DNA from: Geosiphon pyriformis
Lineage: Eukaryota > Glomeromycota > Glomeromycetes > Archaeosporales > Geosiphonaceae
Direction of reading: 5' to 3'
Assembly (NCBI GenBank): GCA_016748015.1
Contig: JAAOMT010000262.1
Coordinates: forward strand, 12,765 to 39,250
Length of the DNA: 26,486 bases
Shown here: one piece after another, positions 11,331 to 20,034 of the stretch
How the letters are laid out: each line of letters begins with the position of its first letter
Numbering within the stretch: the first letter of the stretch is position 1
The notes under the pieces: generated by a model
What the model saw: the letters and a program-made list of their open reading frames with translations, nothing else
What the model was told of the DNA's origin: nothing
Databases searched by the model: none
Program-made: the position numbers and the translations under genes

Positions 11331-11373
<43 letters not shown>
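11331..11373. repeat. (ATT)n microsatellite
   Basis: About 14 perfect TTA units. Uninterrupted, so likely polymorphic in length. Confidence 0.93.
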
Positions 11374-11374
<1 letters not shown>

Positions 11375-12581
11375 TCAATCTTATAACTATAACTTCAAAT
11401 TATATTTATTATTATTTTTATTTATTCGTTTTTTTTTAATTAATTATCTTTCTAATTAAATAATTATTTTAATTATTCTTTTAGTCAATTATTCATTTAG
11501 TAATTACTTTTTTTATTATTTTTTCTTATTAATATTAAAAATTGCAATATTTTAACATAATTTTCATAGTATATTAGAATTTATTAATAATTATATATAT
11601 TAATATTTTTTCTATTAACAATTTCTTTTTTTTTATTTATTTATTTAATTAACACCAATTACCAAACTTCAATTTTTACATTTCTTAATCTTGTTTTCTC
11701 TTGTTTTAATTAAAACTTTATTAGTTTATTTTAATAAAAAATTTTCCACCTTTTAACATATATCATAAATAAATGTTTTTATTATTATTGTAATATTAAA
11801 ATCATGCATTTATATTATTATTATAATAAAAACTAATTTTATTTTGGTATGTATAAAATTTTTTGATTGTATAAACAATTTTTTTAAATACTTGTCGGTT
11901 AGGATTATGAACCCAAATCTCGCTTAATTAATTTTGACAAATCTTTCATCTATCATATCCGGAATTGATTAACTAAATGATAAGCGAATTTAGGATTCAC
12001 AAAAAATTCCAGCTTTTTTTTTCTTTTCTATCGGGAAAAAACAAGGTTTAGATATTAAGATTTTTTCTTTCCAACTATTTTATGGAAAGAATCTCATTGT
12101 GTTATATAATCATTTGCAAATGGTATTTACTTTTTGGGAACTATCGGAACAAACCTATCCCATTTTTAAAAAAGACTAATATTTGTGACCAGTGGCTTTA
12201 AATAACATGAACATAAACAAAGACAAGTTAAAAGCAGGAATGACATAATTGTGTTCATATAATCAGCAGATAACCTCCTCACGGAATAGAACCCCTTGAC
12301 CTAGTTTGAGAATTGTTCTCGTTGATCGTCACCTTCTATCATTATTTTTGACATTAAATAAATAAATAAATAAATTGTGTTATTGTTTGTAGTCGAAATT
12401 GCTGAAACTTGAGAAATAATCGGGAATCAAAACGAGCCTTCGATATTTACCCGTCGTGAATAAGAAAAAGCATCAAAAAAAAGGAAAATCTTGAAACAGA
12501 TTTTTTTTCATTCTTATCAAAGCCTCTTGAACAAATTACTTGAATTTTGTTGACACTGATCGAATATCTTTGAGAAAAAAA

Positions 12582-13679
12582 ATGGTCAGGCAACTATTAT
12601 CCACGACTAACCAGCCTACAACAAACTCAAATGTATTCTCTACAGTCTTTGATCATTGGAAGGATTATGATATCGATACCAGATGGAAGATTTGTGGAGT
12701 TCGGCTTCCACGATTTCCACGGTTCAGATATCTTGGAATTTATGTCTCGGGTGGATTGGTATTTATTTATTTATTTTTTCTTTCCTTGATCTTTCAAAAA
12801 GATAGAATTTTAGGTTTTATTCAAATTTTAATACTCTAAATTTATGTTAATATATTGACATTTACACCTTTTAATTAAAAGTTCGCATTAGGATGGTGGG
12901 CTTTTATTGACGCCATTATTTACGCTAAAATAACACAAATCTCACATTCAATAATTGTTCAAGACTGGATTAGTGGTGTGCTTAGCACTCTTGGAATGAT
13001 AATGTAAGTCTTTTTTTATGAATATTTTTTTATTTTTTATATTTTTGGAAAAAAAAGTATCATATTTCAAATTTGCGGCTTAAAACATGATGATATAATC
13101 GATAGGAATTTTTGGTTTTCTCCATGTAATTCTAAATTCTATTCAGGACTATTTGAAAATTAATTAATGATATTTTTAGTGTAAATTCAATCAATAAAAA
13201 ATGCCTTACGGAAACAGTACATTTGTATTCGGGCTCTAACGTTAATCTCTGGAAAGCCAGACTAGCTCTATTTATGGGATTCGTTTTAATGGCGAGTGGT
13301 GTATGTTGGTCCGCGGTAAGAAAGATTTGTTCTTTTTATCAAAATTTGTGAATTTTAAATTTGAATTTTTTGTATTTTTATGATTAAATATCTCCTCAAA
13401 AATCGATATTTTTCCTAGACCAATTTTGTATTGAATTATCTACTCCCAAAAATGCCTATGCAAATTTGGTATTTTGGATTAACGATGCTGATTCAGAATT
13501 TGGCTATCATGCTAAGGTATGGATTTTTTTTTCATTTTGTTCCTTCGAAATTATAATCTATAGATATTGAAGAAAAAAAAATTGAAAATTTAATTCCATT
13601 CAAATCGTTTTCTAGTACGATCGTTTTGTGGTTATCGAGTACTATTGACAATAATTACAAGCCTGTTTATCTTTTATGA
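12582..13679 (+). CDS. VPS68: VPS68-like endosomal membrane protein (TMEM50/UPF0220 family)
   Basis: Five exons: 12582-12758, 12882-13003, 13180-13315, 13419-13516, 13616-13679, giving 198 residues with every phase consistent and a TGA stop; yeast Vps68 is of similar size. Introns are 123, 176, 103, 99 nt with donors GTATTT, GTAAGT, GTAAGA, GTATGG and TAG/AAG acceptors. The protein has a polar N-terminus (LPRFPRFRYLGIYVSGGL) and four membrane segments. Family-diagnostic stretches are GWWAFIDAIIYAK, STLGMIIVNSINKK, LWKARLALFMGFVLMASG and the last helix around NLAIMLSTIVLWL. The yeast protein works with Vps55 in late endosome to vacuole transport; this role is taken from the family. The ATG at 12582 is chosen because the frame upstream has only non-ATG starts. 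The gene looks intact and uses TGG for Trp and TGA as stop, which is evidence for the standard code here. Confidence 0.95.
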
Positions 13680-13819
13680 GCTCGAGATGTGTTAAACGGG
13701 TGCTTCTATTAGAAATTATCATTTAATATCTATTTATTCCATTATTTAATTATTTACATTAATCAATTATTATAAAAATTAATCTATAATCAAATCTCGT
13801 CATCGATCATAAGCAAAAT

Positions 13820-13849
13820 GGAAGGAAGAAAGGAAGAAAGGAAGAAAAG
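13820..13849. repeat. (GGAAGAAA)n purine repeat
   Basis: Three to four units of GGAAGAAA on the plus strand, about 140 bp past the VPS68-like stop codon. Confidence 0.85.
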
Positions 13850-14130
13850 ATGGATTTTCTTTGTGATTATTTCTTAATGAATCCCTTTGCTTTTACACAA
13901 AAGAACGCTTGTCAAATATTCGATACAGATTCGTGAAATCTGAAATGAATTGAAAGAATAAGTTACAAACAAAGACTTTTTTCGTTAATAATATTCAAAT
14001 TTCTTAGATTTCAAATTAACAGGGGAACGCTTTTTATCGTTTGAATTGAGAATTGAAAACCAGAATTTGGGTAAATTAATTAATTAAAAAAATAGTTTAA
14101 ACCACAGATAGATTAGTCTAATATTTTAGC

Positions 14131-14173
14131 TAAAAAATAGATATATATATATATATATATCTATTTATTTTTT
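14131..14173. repeat. Palindrome with (TA)n core
   Basis: The sequence AAATAGATATAT.. is mirrored by ..ATATATCTATTT around a run of about ten TA units, with one mismatch before the A/T outer arms. It could extrude as a cruciform and lies between convergent genes; any terminator role is speculation. Confidence 0.7.
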
Positions 14174-14917
14174 TAATCAAAAATCGCTTTTATTTTTTTT
14201 TTCTAAAGGTATATTACTTCAAAAAATAATTCATCAACCAAAAAAATATATTTTGATAAATGTATCTATAAAATCTAATGGAAATAAATTTAAAAATATA
14301 TAAAAAAATGATAAAATTTTTATCATTGGATAATAATAAAATTTTTCTTTGATCCAAAAAGGCCTTTACAACCTTCTTATTTACATTTATATTACTCACA
14401 TAACCGGTCTTTGGATATAAAAAAAAACCATTTATAATAAAATGTTCAATAAGAAATTATCTTATAATTTTTATGTATAACAAAAGGTGCTCATCTTGTC
14501 GATATCATTTTTATTTACCAATCATCTATAATGCTCTTTTGTCCTGATCGAAAAGAAATTCTAGTAATTACATGGGAATCTTATAAAAATGAATTTTTGC
14601 TTTGAAAAGATAAAAGTTCTTTGAGTCTTTTGAAAATTTTCAAGTTTAAGAATATTCAAATCAAAGGGTAACAATCTTTTTTGACGCGGCTAGCAAGTTT
14701 AAATCTATTGCTAATTTTTTAATTATTTATCCATATCAAAATTATGAATGGGTTTTTCACTATTAAAAAACATTCGAATCTACATGATTTTCATTAACAT
14801 TTTTGATATTACATGTACTAAATATATATTCTAATAATCATACATTGGGATTTTCTAATTAAAGCCAAAAAATAAAGTTTCAAAATATTATTAAAGAAAT
14901 AAAAAATAAAAAGTATT

Positions 14918-15486
14918 TTAAACGTAACCAGCAGATTCCACTCCCAATAACTTTGAGGTTTTAGCAGAAATAGTTGTGCTAGTGAACCAAAAATATTCAT
15001 TCGCATATGTACACTTTTTTATTGTACCATTCGTATATTCCTGCACGCAGGCATCTTTTATGTTTCTATATCGAGGAGAGAGTATTTGATTGAAAAATCC
15101 AGCGACATCGAATGAATACATTTTGGTGTCATTATTTGCTTTTTGAAAATCTTCTGCGGCGGTTGCGAGAAGTCTATCATGTTGTTCAATTTTATTTCTC
15201 AAACTGTCAAGTTTAGCTGGTGAGAGATTATCACGGTAATGAGGTATTATGTAAATTTGTGGTAGGTTAGGTACGAGGATATTTCGAATGCCTTTAAGAT
15301 AGAACGATTGCCAAACACGTGGGAAAACGCTGACAACAGTTTCCGGATCGGCATCAAAATCCGTAGTATAGTCGTTTTGGCCTGTTAACCATGCCTAATT
15401 ATTGAGATTTCAATGAAAAATTAACAAAGTTAAAAACAAAGAATTCAGAGAAAAAAAGTTTCTACTATTAAAGAATTCATAAATTA

Positions 15487-15554
<68 letters not shown>

Positions 15555-16304
15555 TACTACTCCTAATGTTTGATCCAGGCTTGTAGTGTTTTGAAATTGT
15601 GAAAATTGTTCTGCTTGTTGAAGTAAGCCAGGAACTGGATATTCTGTTGCCGGTGGTGGACTGGCATAACCTTTTTTGTTAAGAACAATTAATAAAATGA
15701 AGTAGAATTAAGATTTTGAATAATGATATTAAATTCAGAAAATATTTTCGTTAATTAATTAGTTACCTTGAATATAGGAACTACTGAGAATTTTTTAAAG
15801 AAAGATAAAACAAAAGATTAGAATAAAAGAAAAATAATGATACAATGGCTTAAAAAGGACCGTTGCTTACTCTGAAGTGGCACCATAATAAGCGTAATCA
15901 AAAAGTTTCGCCTGAAAATTATTTGCCAAATGTTCAACCCAAGCACGTCCGTCGTTGTAATGTCCAAGGTAGTAGAGTGCTGGTGGTGTAGGATAATTTT
16001 GATTTGATAATGCATTCGCGTTTCCATTATCTGATTAAATTAAATTAAATTAAATTAAATGTATATATATATGAGAGATCAAAATTACTTAATTTTGATT
16101 AGGTTAAAAAACAAAGATGAGAAAGAAAGAAAGAATGAATGAATGAATAAAGGAAATTTCTGTACCACTCCAACCATCACCCAAAACCACAATTTGATTA
16201 TATTTGGTAGTTGGTGCTGCCAATGATTTCGTTACAAATAAGGATGATGCTAGAAAAGTATACCCAACGACACCAAAAGTTTCTTTGACGATAGAAAACT
16301 TCAT
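14918..16304 (-). CDS. Secreted GDSL/SGNH-fold protein lacking the catalytic triad
   Basis: Five exons on the minus strand: 16166-16304, 15871-16030, 15767-15783, 15558-15670, 14918-15394, giving 301 residues with all phases consistent and a TAA stop. Residues 1-30 form a signal peptide (hydrophobic core, cleavage likely after SLA). Block I reads VVLGDGWSDNGN (39-50) where active enzymes have GDSxSDNGN, so position 44 is Gly and not the nucleophile Ser. DYAYYGATSDSS (91-102) matches block II, and WLTGQNDY (145-152) keeps the GxND oxyanion motif with Asn150. Near the C-terminus FWFTSTT (278-284) aligns with the usual FWDxxHPT, so Asp and His are replaced by Phe280 and Thr283. The fold therefore seems kept while Ser, Asp and His are gone. 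No stop or frameshift occurs. Likely a non-catalytic secreted protein; binding of acyl or sugar ligands would be speculation. A purine-rich tract lies upstream at 16388-16421. Confidence 0.92.
15488..15550. repeat. (ATT)21 microsatellite inside intron 4 of the GDSL-like gene
   Basis: About 21 uninterrupted TTA/ATT units. On the sense (minus) strand the AAT array starts seven bases after the exon 4 boundary (donor GTAAGTT), so it makes up much of the 163-nt intron. Confidence 0.95.
15767..15783 (-). other. 17-nt microexon of the GDSL-like gene
   Basis: TAGTTCCTATATTCAAG lies between a TTCTCAG acceptor and a GTAACT donor. It supplies SSYIQ plus the shared halves of Asp100 and Gly106, restoring the phase between exons 2 and 4 and completing the family-like ATSDSSYIQGYASPP run. 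Skipping it would shift the frame. Confidence 0.8.
16034..16060. repeat. (AAATT)n repeat in intron 1 of the GDSL-like gene
   Basis: Five AAATT units lie directly next to the CAG acceptor of intron 1, followed by a short TA run. On the sense strand they form the T-rich tract before the acceptor. Confidence 0.9.
16119..16150. repeat. (GAAA)n(GAAT)n repeat in intron 1 of the GDSL-like gene
   Basis: Compound array of GAAA then GAAT units on the plus strand, pyrimidine-rich on the sense strand and close to the donor. Confidence 0.85.
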
Positions 16305-16387
16305 CTCTTCAAATTTTCTCTTATTCTCAAATTAATAGGATTCCAAATTTTCGAATTATGTGAACAATAATTTTGACTGAATAATTG

Positions 16388-16421
16388 AGAAGAAGGAGAA
16401 GAGGGAAGGGAGGAAGGAAGG
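16388..16421 (-). promoter_or_regulatory. Purine/pyrimidine tract upstream of the GDSL-like gene
   Basis: A GA-rich plus-strand run (GAAGGAGAAGAGGGAAGGGA) is CT-rich on the sense strand, 84 to 117 bp upstream of the ATG. CT-rich tracts near transcription starts are common in fungal promoters; no specific factor is claimed. Confidence 0.35.
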
Positions 16422-17037
16422 TTTTATATAAATAAACAGATTATAAATAATTGATATCTAAATTCATATCGAAATCACTCAAAAGGAAATGTTTGTTTTA
16501 ATTTCATTCATGCAACATTTTTTTTCAAAGATTTTATCCTTGCTCCTTTTAAAAATCGCAATGGCCAACGAGAAACGATTTTCATTTTCCCCTTCTATCC
16601 ACTAATGCCAAGATATTTTTTTTCTAGAAAAGAAAATAAAATGGAAAATTATAAAGTTCGTCTTAGCCAATATTGGATACAATTTTATTCAAAGAAATAA
16701 AATTTCCAAACATTCTCAAAAGAAAGGTTGGTTTCGGAATCCTGTGGTGGGCATTTTTTTTTTAATATTAATGCACAAAAAATTATTCTTTGAGAATCTT
16801 GTTTTTTTCTATCTGACCAGGTTAATAATTAATTAGGGAATAATTAAATTAATTCAAATTTTTTATTCATTCATTCATTCAGATTTATTAATATATATTT
16901 ATATTGAAATTGTTTTCTCCCTTAAGAATATCCGTTGATCATTAAAGAAGCTTGCTTAGCATGAATTTTTGAAAGATCGATCAGTGACTTTGAAAATATT
17001 TTTCCAAATTTGGGTATCTTGTGCCAAGCCTTTATCC
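16422..17037. other. Upstream flank of the GDSL-like gene, no gene seen
   Basis: AT-rich sequence with no open frame of note on either strand. A short ATTC repeat is at 16866-16880. Confidence 0.6.
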
Positions 17038-17047
17038 TAAACTAACC

Positions 17048-17085
<38 letters not shown>

Positions 17086-17098
17086 TTAACTAACTAAC
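17038..17098. repeat. (AACT)n microsatellite
   Basis: About 14 AACT units with one AATT interruption near 17084. Confidence 0.93.
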
Positions 17099-17440
17099 AA
17101 CTAACGAAGAAATCAAGAGCAGCAAATATTTATTTTTGTGATCCCTTTTTTTCTGTCGATTCTTACGCAGAAGTAACTCGTAGAATTCATGCGCCTCAAA
17201 AGCCGAAAATAGTTATCATAATAAAATTTTGATAATTTCTTTTCAAAAAGTAATTCTTTTTGCCTCGAATAATCAATAAATGGTGATAAATACTTCTTTG
17301 CTTCAAAAAAAAAAAAGTAAATTCTAATGGGCGATCATGAACATTTTGAGAACATAGAATGTAACAATAGATTTTTAAACCTCGTTGAAATAAATTCTAC
17401 AGCGAAATGTTAAATTTATCATTGCCAAAAGTTACATAAT

Positions 17441-17507
17441 TTGCTTGCTTACTTGCTTGCTTGTTTTTTTGTTTGTTTGTTTGTTTGTTTGTTTGTTTGT
17501 TTTTTTG
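17441..17507. repeat. (TTGC)n(TTTG)n compound microsatellite
   Basis: TTGC/TTAC units grade into about ten TTTG units, ending in a T run. The translations of both strands (LFVCLFVC, TNKQTNKQ) are artefacts of the repeat. Confidence 0.93.
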
Positions 17508-17854
17508 TCGTTTAATAGAATTCTTCTCTTAATTAACTGGACGAGGCATAGTTTTGGATTTTCTTTATCGCAAAAAAAAAAAAAAGTTTTCGAATTTAAA
17601 CATAACCTTTCTTGTGGACAAGTCAATTAACGAATTAACTTTTTTTAATATCGTACCATCTTTAAGCCTACCAATCAATGTTATTTTTAATAGAGATGAA
17701 GATTTTTTTTAGTTATATCCCGAGTTGTATTTTAAAAAACACAATTTCAGGTGTTGAAACTTGTAAAACACATCCCAGACTATAACTTATATGCCCACAC
17801 CAGGTGCACTGAAGTTTTATGCATCTCTATGATGTATGAATTTATGTATGATGT

Positions 17855-17869
17855 ACGTATGTATGTATG

Positions 17870-17902
<33 letters not shown>

Positions 17903-17916
17903 GTATGTATGCATGC
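17855..17916. repeat. (GTAT)n(AT)n(GTAT)n compound microsatellite
   Basis: GTAT units flank a TA core of about ten units, followed by GTAT units and GCATGC. Translations of this segment (YIYIYIYV, MYVCMYVC) are repeat artefacts. Confidence 0.93.
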
Positions 17917-17959
17917 AAAAGAAGTTCGTTCAAGAATTGATTCTATCAAAGAACTTGAT

Positions 17960-17967
17960 TATCATCA

Positions 17968-18026
<59 letters not shown>

Positions 18027-18047
18027 GTTATTGTTATTATTGTTATT
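17960..18047. repeat. (ATC)n(ATT)n(TTG/TTA)n microsatellite
   Basis: Three ATC units lead into about 18 ATT units, then mixed TTG/TTA units. Poly-Ile and poly-Tyr translations here are not genes. Confidence 0.93.
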
Positions 18048-18828
18048 TGCAAGAAAACTATATTTATATTTAAATTTCAAGCTTAATAAAACTTGGACAA
18101 AAAAAAAATTCTTTTAAGAAATTATATTTTTTAAAATCAATAATATAGAATATACAAACTAAAAAAATTTATTTTAAATATATTGATGCATTTTTTTTCA
18201 TTATTAACTTTTTGTAAAATTTAAATCCAAAATCTAAACTTTTTTTTAAAAACCAAAATTTCAATTTATATAATTAATATATATATAATTTTGGTAATTT
18301 CTTTATCATGATTAAATATAACTTGTTAAAATTTTTATTATCAAATTTAATCTTTTTATTATAATTATTATAAAATTGATTGTCACATGATTATATATAA
18401 AAATTTATGTATCCATAATAATATCACCTTTCACAGTTCCATTTAAAGAAAGTTCAACCAAAAATATAGTGTTTCAAACACTTAAAAATCAAATTAGTGG
18501 AAAAAATCCTTGTTTTCTGATTGCGCTTAAAACCTTGTTTCACAAATACAATAATTTTTTAATATTAATTGCCCAAAAAAGTTTTTCTGAATAGATGCCC
18601 TTAAAAGGTGGATTTAATGGAAAATAATTTTTAATTTTTAATCAACACAAAGAGGGTTTTCAAACTATAATATTTTAAATGGGAAAGAAACTATTTTTTA
18701 CTAATCATTCACTAAAAAGCTAGGCCTTTAAAAAAGATAGACATATTATAAAAAGAAATTAATCAAAATTCTTAAATTCTAATAAATAATTATAGCTCAT
18801 TATAATGAATCAGCCTCAACTTATTTCC
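18048..18828. other. AT-rich spacer, no gene seen
   Basis: No open frame with protein-like composition on either strand and no splice-site pattern. Confidence 0.6.
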
Positions 18829-18872
18829 TTGCAGCAAGTGACTATTAGTTGCCATATTAGGCATCCTATAAC

Positions 18873-18892
18873 AAAACCAGACAAAGTGAACA
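18873..18892 (+). repeat. Left copy of the 20-bp inverted repeat
   Basis: Perfect reverse complement of 19310-19329. Similarity ends abruptly on the inner side after AACA and is weak on the outer side. Confidence 0.9.
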
Positions 18893-19309
18893 TGAGAATA
18901 AAAAATCTCCTTCTTTACCATAATCATTCATCTCGAATGGAGTCACGACTGAATGGAGTGCGTTTGCAAGGTTATACCTTGTGTGATTGGCATCGCGACG
19001 AAAAGGAAAGTGGTTGGTGGTCAGACGAGAGGATGATGAAGGCCCCGGAAAGAGCAATGTTCACCGCCGCGTTTGCATTTCTTCCTCTTGTGGTGTGGTT
19101 GATCCTCCTTGCTGGGCACCGGGGATGAACGCATTCGACGGCCCCAACGTTATGCCCAGCTCTGAGGTAAAAGTAATATTTCCTATATGACTAATTCCAG
19201 CTATCTAGGTGACAGCCGGGATAACAGCAATGGTATTTTGAGTGCTGGGAGGAAGCCAGCGAAAAGATAAAGATAATGCCTTTTCAATTATCAAAGCAAC
19301 GATTGCTTG

Positions 19310-19329
19310 TGTTCACTTTGTCTGGTTTT
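19310..19329 (-). repeat. Right copy of the 20-bp inverted repeat
   Basis: Perfect reverse complement of 18873-18892, immediately followed by TTGCAGCA. Confidence 0.9.
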
Positions 19330-19730
19330 TTGCAGCACGTCCCATAAAAGTGATGAATGAAAAGTTAATCATATTTCCCATTATATTATTGATAAATGAA
19401 ATAAAGTGTTAAATATACATAGAGGACAAAGAGGAAAAAACACAAGGATAAAAATATCGATCCTAGCATTTTTAGTTAGAAAATAAATCTTCATTTATCT
19501 TTGATTAATAAAAAGAATTTTTATTCGACATAATGGACTATTATTTTAAAAGTTCCATTTAAATGGAACTCAAATTATTCGTTTCCTAGCGTTAAAGTGG
19601 TTATAGGCTTTTCGAACACAGTAACAAATAAAGACAGTATTATATAAATGTTATCATAGGCGAAGGTGTTTTGATGGTAAATAACCTAGTTGAAAATAAT
19701 AATTATAAAAAGATATTTCTTTTAATAAGG

Positions 19731-20034
19731 CTAAATCTTTTGAAATGAACCCTGAATTACAAATTGTGGAATATCCTCAATGAAGATCTTCCACTTAGTC
19801 CCCCAGCTTAAGCACACTGGGAATATTAATAGCACTACCCCAGAAGATTGAATCTTCAACTCTTTTGGAAATTGGGGCGCTAAAAGAGTTAAAGTTGGCG
19901 TACTTCGAGTATCGGCAGCGGGCTTTGCATATTGCCGAAACCATAAAGCAGATGCTAACCTCACTGGTTATAATATATGTTGCTAACCCAGTGTTAAAAA
20001 GAAAAGGTATAGCTAGAAAAATAATACTGTTCAA
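19731..20034 (-). pseudogene. Relic of a fungal multi-pass membrane protein ('IEDIPQ' family)
   Basis: One minus frame reads a hydrophobic segment (IPFLFNTGLATYIITSE), then FSAPISKRVEDSIFWGSAINI, and stops at TAA. A second frame continues IFIEDIPQFVIQ. If 37 bases (19785-19821) are left out, the two join as IFWGSAIN-IFIEDIPQFVIQ, the arrangement I remember from hypothetical membrane proteins abundant in arbuscular-mycorrhizal fungi. The 37 bases have no GT..AG borders in the sense direction, so they look like an insertion and not an intron. The expected N-terminal membrane helices and the C-terminal half are not visible, so this is a truncated and disrupted copy. The family recognition is from memory and the function is unknown. 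Confidence 0.5.

Larger units (their letters stand above)
10440..11880. other. Extremely AT-rich low-complexity block
   Basis: This stretch is almost entirely A and T, with A and T homopolymers, TA runs (11092-11100, 11150-11160) and two trinucleotide arrays. No open frame of note on either strand. It may be an AT isochore or a decayed repeat. Confidence 0.6.
7867..12581. other. Gene-poor AT-rich intergenic region
   Basis: No convincing gene was found. The plus open stretch at 8245-8433 has no family match. Two minus open stretches just under 60 residues (8682-8858 and 8926-9084) are more protein-like and are listed separately. From about 11880 to the VPS68-like start the composition becomes less extreme, presumably the promoter side of that gene, but I cannot name individual sites. 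Confidence 0.6.
13680..14917. other. Intergenic region between convergent genes
   Basis: This separates the VPS68-like gene (plus) from the GDSL-like gene (minus), so both 3' ends face it. It contains a GGAAGAAA-type purine repeat at 13820-13849 and a TA-rich palindrome at 14131-14173. The minus open stretch at 14214-14399 is low-complexity and not supported as a gene. Confidence 0.65.
18829..19337. mobile_element. GC-richer island with 20-bp inverted repeat, possible MITE or non-autonomous DNA element
   Basis: AAAACCAGACAAAGTGAACA at 18873-18892 recurs in perfect inverted orientation at 19310-19329. The interior is clearly GC-richer than its surroundings (for example CACCGCCGCG and CACCGGGGATG near 19060-19130). 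TTGCAGCA occurs at 18829-18836 and again, directly next to the right repeat, at 19330-19337; an 8-bp target duplication is the hAT pattern. On the left, 36 bp separate this octamer from the inverted repeat, so the ends do not match perfectly. The island encodes no recognised transposase, so it would be non-autonomous. It could instead be a foreign or gene-derived segment. Confidence 0.5.

Noticed and set aside
17432-18086. Several open stretches rich in Cys/Val/Phe, Tyr, Ile or Lys/Gln/Thr/Asn
   Set aside because: They are translations of the TTTG, GTAT and ATT microsatellites.
18805-19128. Plus-strand product with one hydrophobic helix (FTAAFAFLPLVVWLILL), vaguely like the PEN-2 N-terminus
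   Set aside because: The similarity is limited to a short hydrophobic stretch and the frame ends right after it; the rest of the family is absent.
18966-19160. Minus-strand stretch with RGRNANAAVNIALSG, vaguely like the RDxNAAxNI end of TnpB/Fanzor nucleases, with plausible splice borders
   Set aside because: The key Asp would be Asn, the zinc-ribbon Cys spacing is wrong and no RuvC part is visible upstream; kept only as a curiosity inside the inverted-repeat island.
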